Assembly (NCBI GenBank): GCA_950295325.1
Contig: OX485804.1
Coordinates: 42,086,429 to 42,150,428, forward strand
DNA length: 64,000 bases
Source of the DNA: Polytrichum commune
Taxonomy: Eukaryota > Streptophyta > Polytrichopsida > Polytrichales > Polytrichaceae
Direction of reading: 5' to 3'
Below the pieces are notes generated by a model, which ran no database searches, was not told the DNA's origin, and worked only from the letters and a program-made list of their open reading frames with translations. The stretch's first letter is position 1. Each line of letters starts with the position of its first letter. Both the position numbers and the translations under genes were made by a program. This document shows, piece by piece, positions 25,224 through 35,927 of the stretch.

Positions 25224-25791
25224 GGGCCGCTTCACACTATGGCCAAATGTCAAGAGGCCATCGATTTTCACAAGTTAGATTGCAAGAAACCAAGAATTCG
25301 GCCTCTCGACCCTTCACACCAAAGGCCAAAGTCCAAAGGCCGTCGCAACTTAAAATGCTTACATGGCAATAATTTTTTGACCAAGGTAACAAACTCTAGA
25401 AGGAAGTTGGGTCAGACGGGAATGGAAACCCAAACTATGGTCGAGAGGCTGTCGATTTTTTTTCCATAAAAAATTCGAACATTGACAAGATCTTGGTTGT
25501 TAGATTAGAGGGGTTGTTTTCGGCAAGGAATAAAGTGGAACGCTCCTTCCTCCTTTGGACTTTGGGCTTTGCCTTTGGAGGCTTCAAACTATGGCCGTTC
25601 AAGTCGAGAGACTGTGGAAGTTCAAGACAAAAGGTTTGGACTTTGGGCTTGGCCTTTGGAGGCTTCACACCATGGCTCCAATTCCTATGTCTAATTGGCT
25701 ATTTTCAACCCATTTCTTTGGACTCTGAGCAAAGTTATGCTATTCATTCCCACGGCCTCTCGACTTGGATGGCCATAGTGTGAAGCGGCCC
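25224..25791. mobile_element. MITE of the GGGCCGC family, PIF/Harbinger-like
   Basis: The ends are GGGCCGCTTCACACTATGGC and GCCATAGTGTGAAGCGGCCC, perfect inverted repeats. It is flanked by direct TTA at 25221-25223 and 25792-25794. The interior matches the inner element at 14607-15258 in the opposite orientation. There is no coding capacity of its own. Confidence 0.8.
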
Positions 25792-26201
25792 TTAATGTTT
25801 ACAAATGCTCCGGGAGAAGGTATGGGAGTAGTTTACACTCGTAATTGATTATGTAGTTACCGGGAGTTAATTTATTATATCAATACCAATGTACGGTTAT
25901 TGATAACCTTCTAAATACTACATGGATGCTCTAGGCATTTAGTAGGGTAGGTGAGACATTCTAGTAGTCAAGTAGGGAGTTGCTAAGTTTGTTGACTTGG
26001 TAAGAGATTGAGTCGTTGTGATGGTGGACTTAGACTCCACCACGGCGAGGAATCCTAAGAGGATTTGACCTCCGAGGAAGAGAATGAATCCTTCGCAAAG
26101 ACAATATCTACCACATGGAAAGAATAGTGATTAGATCTTCAAGAACGGTAGATTTGGGTAACTATGAGGGTAGTTGACTACATAGTAGGAACACGGGTAG
26201 A

Positions 26202-26591
26202 TCACTCCATTGTCAAGTTGAACACCACGTGCGACCAAAAAAAACCTTCTTTTGGTAAGTTGCACCACCAAAATGGGTCAAATTTTATCAAATTTTTTTT
26301 CATGAGTAGATATACACAGTACCTATGACATAGTCAAAAAATGGTAACTAAATTTGATGATTTGTTTTTTTCATAAAACATACCGTTTCTAACTAGAATG
26401 ACATAGAATTGAACTAAAAAAATTACTAAAAAACAAAGATGACTAAAATTTTCAAATAAGTATACAAAAGATACTATCAATGGTTATGTATATGTAGAAA
26501 AAAATATCATAAATTTTAAAACTATATATGGCATGTAATATAGGGGTAGCAAACTTTGTTTGCACGTGGTGTCAACTTGACAATGAAGTGA
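26202..26591. mobile_element. MITE-like element with about 31-bp terminal inverted repeats
   Basis: The left arm (26202-26234) reads TCACTCCATTGTCAAGTTG and continues to CCACGTGC. The right arm (26561-26591) is its inverted counterpart, GCACGTGGTGTCAACTTG to GAAGTGA. The 390-bp interior is AT-rich and non-coding. I could not fix a target duplication. Confidence 0.6.
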
Positions 26592-29234
26592 CCTCCCCGT
26601 GAGTAGGAAGGAAAGCTAGCATGTGAGCGGTGAGCAATAACACGAGATATATGTATTAAGTTATTATGGATTTCATCTTTTATAACTTGTCAAGGGGTCT
26701 ACTACGATGTAATGAACCTTTTGTAAATATGGAATAAACCTGGTCTTACCATAGCTTGAATGTTAGTACGAGGGCCTTGAAAATAACTACAATTGCCTAC
26801 ATATGTTGAAGGTTCGTAAAGTATACATTTGAATAATGTATGAACATCATAAAATGATTAGGTGTTATTCATTATCAATGCTTGACAAAAACTTCAACGC
26901 AGCATGATGCACATGACCTTGTTGTAGGTTAAAATTAGGGTTGTCTACATGACGGTGTTTGTCATGTAGTCAACCTAGCATAAATAATGAATAAGTGATA
27001 CACGTGTTTGTAATACACCCCTTCACATTTCTTCCCCACCTTGGCTTTAGAGCACATCCTAGTGTAGTTGGAGCAAGTGTCTCGCAAACGCATCTTGAGA
27101 ATCAGATGATGGGCACACGGGTGGTTTTATCATTGTCAAATACAAGGGTCATTATGGCACGTATGGGAGCACCTTAACCATGACGACGCAACACCCATTG
27201 TAAGTATTGCACTCTTGCATTTGTTCCTATGCTATGCATTTAAGTGTGTATGGATTGCAACAAGTTGTCTTGAAGCACCAAGTTGGGAGGATGGTGTGAA
27301 TTGGATGGAACACAAATATGAGACCATAATTAAGGGATGTTTTACATAATTCCCAACATTTAATGTGGTGAAAATACATTGATGTTTTTATTGTTGGAAA
27401 CCAACATCTTCCAAATTAAAAACCTCGTCCCAAAAGATGATGGTGCCAGTCTTCACCCACAACGTATTTCCCCAATCACAAAAATAATTCTTCATTGTGA
27501 GACAATGATTGATGACTGGTGATTCACTCTTCATTGGATTTCTAAATGGTGCGCATGGATGATTATCAAATAAAGCCCCTTGTATGCGGAAATTTGTGAA
27601 GAAAAACAAAGGCACACCTACGAATGGTATGTTAGAAAATAAATTAATGTATCTATACTAAGGTTTTCAATTAAGATGATACTTTAATTATTACATCCTA
27701 CAAATGGTACGTTAGATAATAAATTATTGTATTTATACTAAGGTTTTCAATTAAGATGATAATTTAATTATTACATCCTACAAATGGTACGTTAGATAAT
27801 AAATTATTGTATTTATACTAAGGTTTTCAATTAAGATGATAATTTGATTATTACATACATAATATAGATATCATGGAAAGAATATGTCTTTAGGTTTTAA
27901 GAGATTTTTTTTCTCCCATATGAACTAACTCATGATAATTTGACATTACACCATATGATTATGTTCATGCATGTAAGAGAAGTGGTCACCACCTTGTGGC
28001 CTTGGAGGGTGATACAACCATATTTGATGCCATTTTGTCTCTATTGTGTGTAGAGATTCCTCTCTTAACATGTGGAAGTGTATCTCACACTACATCCCTC
28101 GCGGGTAAAGACGAACTTGTCCGGAAGGTTGCACAACGTTATTGCATTTGTAAGTAAGTCTCTACTTGTCATTTGATATGTGAATTATGTTGTATTGCAC
28201 ATGAGTACAATTTCAAGTATCCTCTATTTCTATTATGTGTGAACGTAATCATGAGCCAACTGCAATCCCTCCCATCTTGATGTTACTTCCTCACATATAG
28301 AGAATGTGGCACATGTTACGGTGGCTACCTCAACACTAGTTGTTTATTGAAGATCCTAACGGTTGGTTGTGTTGGCATATGTAGATGACAAGGCATAAGA
28401 GAGTAGCGAAGAGGATAATGAGAATGTATAGCATTATAGTTAGTCTTAGACAATATGAGTGGATTTGTGTGGGTTGGATTTCATGTTATTGCTTTGAATA
28501 AATCATAACTAGTGGACTTGGTTGTGTGTGCCAATATCATCTTCCCCCACCACCATTTAATCAAATACGAATGTGTTGGCAAGTGTTATTTAATCCCATT
28601 GTGTAACACTTTATTGATCACAACAATACATTCTAAAATGCATATAAATTTGATTGGTGAATGGAGTAACCATATAAATTATCCATACTTGTGTACATGG
28701 TCCAACTTTTCATGGCAAATAATCTACGGTTATAGGACACATGTGACCCTAATTCCATTTAATTTTTTTCCATCATTGCTCATATGTTACCACTCATTGC
28801 TCACCGCTCATATGATATGATTCCCCCCCTCGAAGCTTGTGGATACTCACACTTCAACGGCATAAACCCAATTGGTACCTACTCACAATCGATGTCTTTG
28901 CATCCTTGTTTATTGGGTCAATTTACAAAAATTTAAACTTTCAATCATTTTATTGTGAGTGGAACTTGGCTATCGTGCAATTTCTTTTGGATTCATGTAT
29001 TGTAACATGTAAAAGATTTTGTGTTGGTGGCGGCTTATAGGGATTATACCTTTCACACAATCCATTAAATTGATTGAGTTCAAGGGAGATGATGCCATCT
29101 TCAATGCCATCCCAACTCCTCCGTGTGACGATACTCCTCCCCACACAACTGCAAGTGCACCTTAGATGGTCTCGCTTATTGATGACGGCACACCTATTTA
29201 GAACGTTGCAAAGTTCTCTCACATTAGTGAGTAA
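26592..29234. other. Intergenic DNA with one minisatellite, no gene seen
   Basis: AT-rich and without convincing coding structure, except for the 80-bp tandem repeat at 27617-27858. Confidence 0.5.
27617..27858. repeat. Minisatellite, 3 copies of an 80-bp unit
   Basis: The landmark C(A/G)AATGGTA(C/T)GTTAGA starts at 27621, 27701 and 27781. Copies 2 and 3 are nearly identical, and copy 1 is slightly diverged. Confidence 0.9.
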
Positions 29235-29777
29235 GGGCCGCTTTACACTAGGAGTCGAGGCCATCAAAAGTTGGGGCCGTTTCAATCTAAATTTGAGCCC
29301 TAATGGCCTCAAGGTCGGCCTCAAGTGGTCATTTTAATAATAATATAACCGGGGCCTCGACTCCTAGTGTAAAGGCCTCGGGGCCAAAGAGTCAAGGCCG
29401 TTGTATAAAGATAGAGAGAGATAGAGAATGACAAGAAGAGAAGAAGCTAAAGAAAGAGTGGACCAAGAAGAGCCGTTCAATTTCCAATCCATCCTCCGGT
29501 GCCGATCTCTTGTCAAAATAATACTTTAATGAAAAAATCATATTTTATTGAAATTTGGAAACGGCCCCAATGCCATGAATTGGCCTTCCATTCTCGGCGG
29601 ACCCAATTTTTGGAGTTGGGGCCGTGTCATATCTTGTCCCCTAAACATTAAAATAATTTTCCGACTTTCGGTCTCGACTCCTAGTGTAAAGGCTTTGGGG
29701 CCGATTTCCAAATTTCAACCAATGGGGAACAAGGATTTGGCTTCAAAACGGCCTTGACTCCTAGTGTAAAGCGGCCC
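29235..29777. mobile_element. MITE of the GGGCCGC family, distinct subfamily
   Basis: The ends are GGGCCGCTTTACACTAGGAG and CTCCTAGTGTAAAGCGGCCC. Direct TAA flanks lie at 29232-29234 and 29778-29780. The phrase GACTCCTAGTGTAAAGG recurs inside near 29358 and 29672, as sub-terminal repeats. The interior differs from the 25-kb copy. Confidence 0.8.
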
Positions 29778-30735
29778 TAAGTTTGCCATATATTGTGTGT
29801 TGCTATTTTCCATAATTGTGAGATTTTGAAGTCCCTCAACATGCTAATTTCCAATGATGATGATGTCCATATCTATTTTGTATCTAGCAAAATGATGAAT
29901 GTGTTGCCTCCTCCAAGTTGGATAGTTTCCCATCATATGACGAAGTTGTTGTTTTAATGGGAGTAACCTTATGTTGACGTGACGTGGAGTTGTCATGTGG
30001 TGTTTGTAGTGCATGCTCTTGATTTTTTTTTGCTCATTATTCTCTTTATTACAATTATGTCTAGTTGTTTGCAATTATAAAACCTAAGACCAATCGTTTA
30101 TCTCCTCCTCGTGCATTTGCAGCCCTCTTTAATTTTTAATAATCAAATTATTATAAAAAACATAGTATGTCCGTAAACATGTGTAAATTTACTAAATTTG
30201 ACCTCGCTGCTCACATGCTACCAGTCGTCACTCGTGTGCTAGGTTCCCTCACGCATTCTTAAATCCAACAACCACTCCACTACAACATAGTCACGAGCAT
30301 CACCAACACCACCACCTCCCTTGCCTCAACAACATGGCAACAAGGGCAACATGCCAAACATATTAAGCTTTGCACACAAATTTGTGCATGGTAGGGACAA
30401 CATTGAGTTGGTCAAGTTGCGCAAAAACAAGAAAGTGGTTGAGCACAGTCACATTGAAAGGTCTTAAGGGTTGCAATAGAGATCGAGGCTTAGCATGGCC
30501 AAAACCAATGGGACATGGCAACCATTAAAGGAAATGGAAGGTTTAGGTGGTCCGAGTTCGGTCCTTTATGCAAGTGGATTTCCCTAGTCAACGCTCTATA
30601 CATATACGCAACCCATTTTTAGGTCCCAATATTGGAGATCATGGACTGCACCTAACTTTGGTGGCCATAAGACATGGATCCTCATGTTTTTGACCATTGA
30701 GATTTTCGACCTTCTTTTAGTTACAAGTAGATCAT

Positions 30736-31090
30736 TGCCCTGGGCTGGATCACATATCTTCATTCAGCTGGGCTCTGCCCCTCCCACGCTTCCTTCACTG
30801 CCCGGTCTTCCTGCCTGCACCTGTGAGCTTTTCCCTGCTAGAAACCAATGTGACAATACCCGATCATTTAAGCCATTAAGCTCCTTTGGCATGTGAAGGA
30901 ACTACATCAACTAACTTGAGAATAATGAGAGTGATGTCAACTTGAATATTTGTAATTTTGATAAGGTATTGTCACATTGGTTCCCAACGAGGAAAAGTTC
31001 CCACATAGGTGCGGACAGGAAGACCGGGCAGTGAAGGAGGCGTGGGAGAGGCGGGGCCCAACCGAATGAAGATGTGATCTAGCCTGGGAC
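30736..31090. mobile_element. Fold-back element with about 125-bp inverted arms
   Basis: The left arm 30736-30860 and right arm 30965-31090 are inverted copies with a long exact core (CTTCACTGCCCGGTCTTCCT) and some differences. They are separated by about 104 bp of AT-rich spacer. The arms are GC-richer than the surroundings. It has no reading frame of note. A transcript would fold into a long hairpin. Confidence 0.75.
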
Positions 31091-32831
31091 TAAATCATTT
31101 GAAGTGATCAAGTTATCAATGTGTATCTTTAGACGTAAACACTTCACGAGCCATACGTAGAGGACGGGTAACCATTCATGAAAGTTTACGCCCAAGCCTT
31201 TGAAGGTGACAACAATTTTGATAGTTTTGACAAGAGAAACAAAATTGGTAAAAAAAAATGTTGGGTTTTAGCTAGATTCGAATCATAGCATGTTGTTTAG
31301 CTTGTCCTACTAGGATGGGTGGGCCAAGCTAGCCTTGCATAGGGCAATCATCGATTTGGGACAACAAGCTCCATGTGCATACACTACTTTAGATTATGAG
31401 ATTCTTTTGAAGTTTTTGAAATGGGAAGAGGAGGTCCGAAAAATTTCATCCAACTTTTAAAATAGGCTTTGATACATGACAAGGTAACGAGCTCTTAATA
31501 GAAAGTTTTCTCAAAGAAGGATCAAACTCACAATTTGTTCTTCTTTGAGGGCCTTTACGGATAACTCTACAAATTGGAGTCGGTTTTATATTGTACACAT
31601 ATTCTAATCATATGAACTTTCATAAATTCTATGGACTTCCTTGTAAATGGAAAAACCTAGGGTGCCTAGATGGTGACCCATGTTTTAGAAAAGAATGTCT
31701 TCAAATGATTTTGAGGATGTATTTAGAACATTCTAAAATTTTACAATTCAACCACATTTGATATTAATGGATTCCTCTCAATGCCTTCTTTCTAGACATA
31801 TTTATGGGATGCTACTCATCTTTGTGTTGTAGCAAATCGTTGATTCATTAGAAGCGATTTGGAGATCATTGAGATAAAAGTGAGAGTTGCCACCATGGGA
31901 TAATTTCATGTAGATACCAATTGTGATTCACACAAATTATCTTTTCAAGCTTCAAAATCAAGCTTGAGATACAAAAGTTTACATTTCAGAGTGAATATTT
32001 CCTATTTGTTAAGGTAACCTTTAGCACTATGTTTTAAGAACATGACCTTGGTAAACCAATCTATAAAAGATAGACTAGTTGGCCATAGATTATGAGAGTG
32101 GCCATAAATGGCACTTTAGTGGTTGACGTCAAATTTGTCCTTAATGGAACTAGTTGTTAAAGCTAGCACTAGTTGGTTTTGTTATTTTTCTAATGAGCAC
32201 TATGTTTACTAGTGGTAGATGTGTGGCCTTAGTAATTTAATTGGCCCATAAATTACTTGTAGATTCCAACTTATTAGAATGACATTGTGAATCTTTTACT
32301 AGTTGACTATTTCTATGAGTTTATGTGCCAACTGATCATGAACTAGATAGGGGGAAAATGCGTTAGAACAACTAGTTACAATATTTTGTCAGGGTATCAA
32401 CCTACCAAGTTGAACCGTCTAACATATTGTTGTTTTGAAGCATATAAAGGTATTCTTGCCCGTCATTTTGGGCGGATGGCACCGAAGCTCATTTGCTAAT
32501 GAGTAGTTGGGTTGAGACTCGTGCTCCTTAAGGTTTGTGTTTAGGGTTAGGGTTTTTGAGAAGAAACGGCAATTTGTTGAAGGCAACACGCCCGTTCATC
32601 ACCATTGACGAATGATACACATAAAACCGTGTTGATGTTTGGGTTTAGGTTGAGTTCAAATATCAATTGTTAAATAAGTGTAAATTGTTAGTTGATTGAC
32701 TTGGTAGTTCATCGTCAACAACATTTACATTGTTTATAGCAACATTCCAATTCGTTTGACGAAGTTTGAAAGAAATTTCACCAAACGTATCTTTTGTTTC
32801 GTAACGCAAATTATGTCCAAACGTAACTTTT

Positions 32832-32851
32832 GATATGAAACGGAGGGAGTA
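32832..32851. mobile_element. Lone Stowaway-like MITE end
   Basis: GATATGAAACGGAGGGAGTA resembles the reversed CTCCCTCCGT end of Stowaway (Tc1/mariner) MITEs. No matching left end was found upstream, so the element is truncated or the match is by chance. Confidence 0.35.
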
Positions 32852-33069
32852 TGTGCGAAGATAGCTTGGAGAGTGTGTGCAAACTTGCGAGTTTCAGATC
32901 TGGATGTGAAGCTTTATATATATAGTTTAAACAATCAAATAGATACTTCCATTTGTGATGTTCACTATAATGATCTCTAAATTTTGAGCACATAGTTCAA
33001 TCTTGTTGTAACACATGTCTTTAAAGTTTTCGTTTGTTCTCAACTACAAAGCTTGGTATACACACACCA

Positions 33070-34290
33070 ATGTATAGGGTATGTGGGCCTTAAGTAACCA
33101 CTATTTTTAATCATATGTTTAATTGAGTTGTGAATGGCAAGGGCCATTATTAAAAGTGGACATCAAAAAGACACGTGATACAATGATATTGGACTATTTC
33201 CTTACCATTTTAAGTTCAATTCTTACACAATTGGGATGGTCTATGTGACCATTAATAACATATAGACTATTCTCTATCTTTTTGCATATGAACTCCAATT
33301 ATAAAATTTGAAAAGGCAATTTGCGTGGTTTGCAATTGCTAATTATATGAGTCAATTCCTGATCCAATCCAACAACGCAATATGTTTGTGGAAATGGAAT
33401 TGCTAGTGATAGGGCCAACATAACCTTAGGCATCCAATCACGAAGTCTACCAACCATATAAGGCCCACACACTTTAGTACTTAGTACTCACCTTATACAA
33501 AATGCATCGTTGGCAATTATAGGCGATGTTGATTCCTCCAAGACACACATGTCGAGGACCATAGTGCACTATGTGCTCAAAATATAAACACCATTCCAAG
33601 TTCAATTGTTAACACACTTGAGAGGGTTAATGTGATCACTTACAGAAGGAAAAACATCTTCAATTTGACCTCCGATAGCTTTGCATTTGAACTCCAATTT
33701 GAAACTTGAAATGACAATTTGCGTGACTCACAGTAGCTAACTAGATGAGAGAATTCCCATTATGATCCAACGACAAGTGGCATTCAAAGTGGTTGTGCTA
33801 GGGCCACCATACCCCTAGGTGTCTACTCAAGAAACCTGGTGACCTCATAAGGCCCACACACAAAACGTATTGTTGCCAACATGCGTACAATTGGTGATCG
33901 TGAATAGGTGACGATGGTTTCTCCAATACACACATGTTGAGGATTGCCCAACATATTGCACTGTGTGCTCAAAATACATACACACATTCTAGGTTCAACT
34001 GTTAACACACTTGGGAGGATCTACATGATCATTCAAAGAAAAAAAAAACAGAGTTCATTTTGACTTTCTATATCTTTTGCATATGAACTCCGATTACAAA
34101 TTTTCGATGAACAATATGCGCGATCCACAATTGCTAGCAAGATGAGACGATTCCCGATCCAATCCGACGGCGAGAAATGCGTGTGGAGTTGGAAGTACCC
34201 GTGATAGGGCCAACAATAACCCTAGGTGTCCAATTAGGAAGCTTGAACGACCACATAAGGTCCACACACCTTAACTTACCTTACCTCATT
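33070..34290. repeat. Tandem array of three diverged units of about 395 bp
   Basis: Landmarks recur in order. AGTTCAATT or GGTTCAACTGTTAACACA occurs near 33208, 33597 and 33990. GAACTCC(A/G)ATT occurs near 33291, 33690 and 34085. A GGCCCACACAC-like word occurs near 33462, 33850 and 34257. The spacing is 389-408 bp. A fourth related copy lies in an intron at 46660-47080. Confidence 0.7.
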
Positions 34291-34743
34291 CAACCAAAGT
34301 GTGTAAGTACTGTTGGCAACATGCTTGTTGGTGGTTGTAAGTGAGAGGTGATGAGGATTCCCCCAAGACACACACATGCCCAACAGATGATTGATGCTGC
34401 ACCACGAAATTCCGGATTCAAAATTGGGAGAGAAAGAACGACTCAAACTACCCTTAACTCTACTCAACAGAATTTCATCAAGGAAAAAGGATCTCAACTT
34501 TACTTAGTATCCGAAACCATCGTCTGTTGCTGTGAAAATTCGGACGGTTGCCCTACGCATTGAATGATTTCCTTCAGAAACTCAATCTTGCATTACAGAT
34601 AGGTGGCAATCGGTACTTAAAACTTAACTTACTCTCTTCTCTCGTTTCGGAGGATCTCACAATACCAGGAGCAATTTCACTTTAGTTTAAGTAATCAGAG
34701 ATCATTGTGTGGATAAGTACACGGGGATCAAAGGTACTATTTC

Positions 34744-34781
<38 letters not shown>

Positions 34782-34782
34782 A
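34744..34782. repeat. (GTT)n microsatellite
   Basis: About 12 consecutive GTT units, followed by a TATTGTTCTTCTTC tail. Confidence 0.9.
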
Positions 34783-35267
34783 TTGTTCTTCTTCTTTAAT
34801 TGATGTCATCACTCCTTGTAAGAAGTTAAGAAGAGGTGAACGAGTACTTATTACTGACCTGACCTACCTGAGTCCTGACCTGTCCTGACCCGCATGTTCG
34901 TCGTGGAACGTTACCTTCGTCGCAGTGAAGACTCCGAAGAGAGTTCCAACTTCCAATGTATGTGTATGATAAAGTTGATGATTGTCCTTGTCGGTGTCGA
35001 AGTGTCCAAAAATATGATGCATGGAACTAAGTGAGTGGTTGATGTAGTACATGGCAAACAGATGACGATGATGCAACCCTAGGTGCAAGTTATTATTACC
35101 TCCGACGAGTGAGTCGCTGCCATGACTCTGCCGAGGATGGACAGGACGGGACGGACAAGATAGGATGGTAAGTGACGAGTTCTTGCTTGTACTAAGCTTA
35201 AGGTGATTTGGAGGGCAGAAGACGGAGGGAGGGTTTTGTGGCAGGAGGAGAGGGTTTAGGAGTCAGA

Positions 35268-35441
35268 ATGGGAGTAGTGGTGGTGGTGGTTGGATCAAGC
35301 ATTGGCCTGCTACAGAGGGCGCAAACGTTTTATCAGGGTTACCAAGGCCATCATCCCGGGAAGGCGTGGATTGTGCACCGAGGAACAACCTGGATGCATC
35401 ATGTGATGGCAAGGAGAACCGAAGAGGAGGAGGAGCGTTGA
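35268..35441 (+). CDS. Small hypothetical protein
   Basis: From the ATG at 35268, 57 residues follow. They comprise a short hydrophobic run (MGVVVVVVGSSIGLL), then a polar region with YQGYQ and HRGTTWMHHV, then an acidic tail of glutamates. The composition looks more like protein than the surrounding DNA does. It might be a small membrane-anchored plant protein, or an upstream frame in the leader of the next gene. I do not recognise it. Confidence 0.25.
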   Translation: MGVVVVVVGSSIGLLQRAQTFYQGYQGHHPGKAWIVHRGTTWMHHVMARRTEEEEER

Positions 35442-35595
35442 ATGTATGTTTGGAAGTACGTAGTATGTGTGTGCAGGACATTTCGGACATTCAGTGTAAG
35501 AAGGAGAGGACGCTCGTTGTTTGTCTGGCTTGCAGGTGAGTTGAGGTTAAATCGGGGGTTATGTCATCAATTGAGTCTCGTAGAGCTTTTCCTCC

Positions 35596-35600
<5 letters not shown>

Positions 35601-35660
<60 letters not shown>

Positions 35661-35662
35661 CT
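35601..35662 (+). repeat. (CT)n then (CTTT)n microsatellite upstream of the PWWP/chromo gene
   Basis: About 20 CT units are followed by several TTTC units. It lies about 270 bp upstream of the proposed ATG at 35928, probably in the leader. Confidence 0.9.
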
Positions 35663-35927
35663 TTTGTTAATCAAGCGGTTCTAACCCCGTTGTTTGTAAA
35701 ACTTTGCACAACGATACTACCAAGGCAGTCTGTGCATTGGGTTTTCCTTGTGGTCGTCAATGATTCCAATGTGGTGGAATAGGCTTAGGTTGACTGGGGG
35801 TTTCATGTTCTCTTTTATTTTATTACGCAGACTCTTGAGAAGTGGAGAGTGTTATAGACCGAGCTGCCAACCCTTCGAATGTCTCAAGCTCCGAAAGCTG
35901 CTTGTCCAGATCATAGGTTGAAGTGCA

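Larger units (their letters stand above)
31091..35180. other. Repeat-bearing intergenic DNA
   Basis: Contains a lone Stowaway-like end near 32832-32851, a tandem array of about 0.4-kb units (33070-34290) and a (GTT)n tract at 34744-34782. No host gene is evident. Confidence 0.5.
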
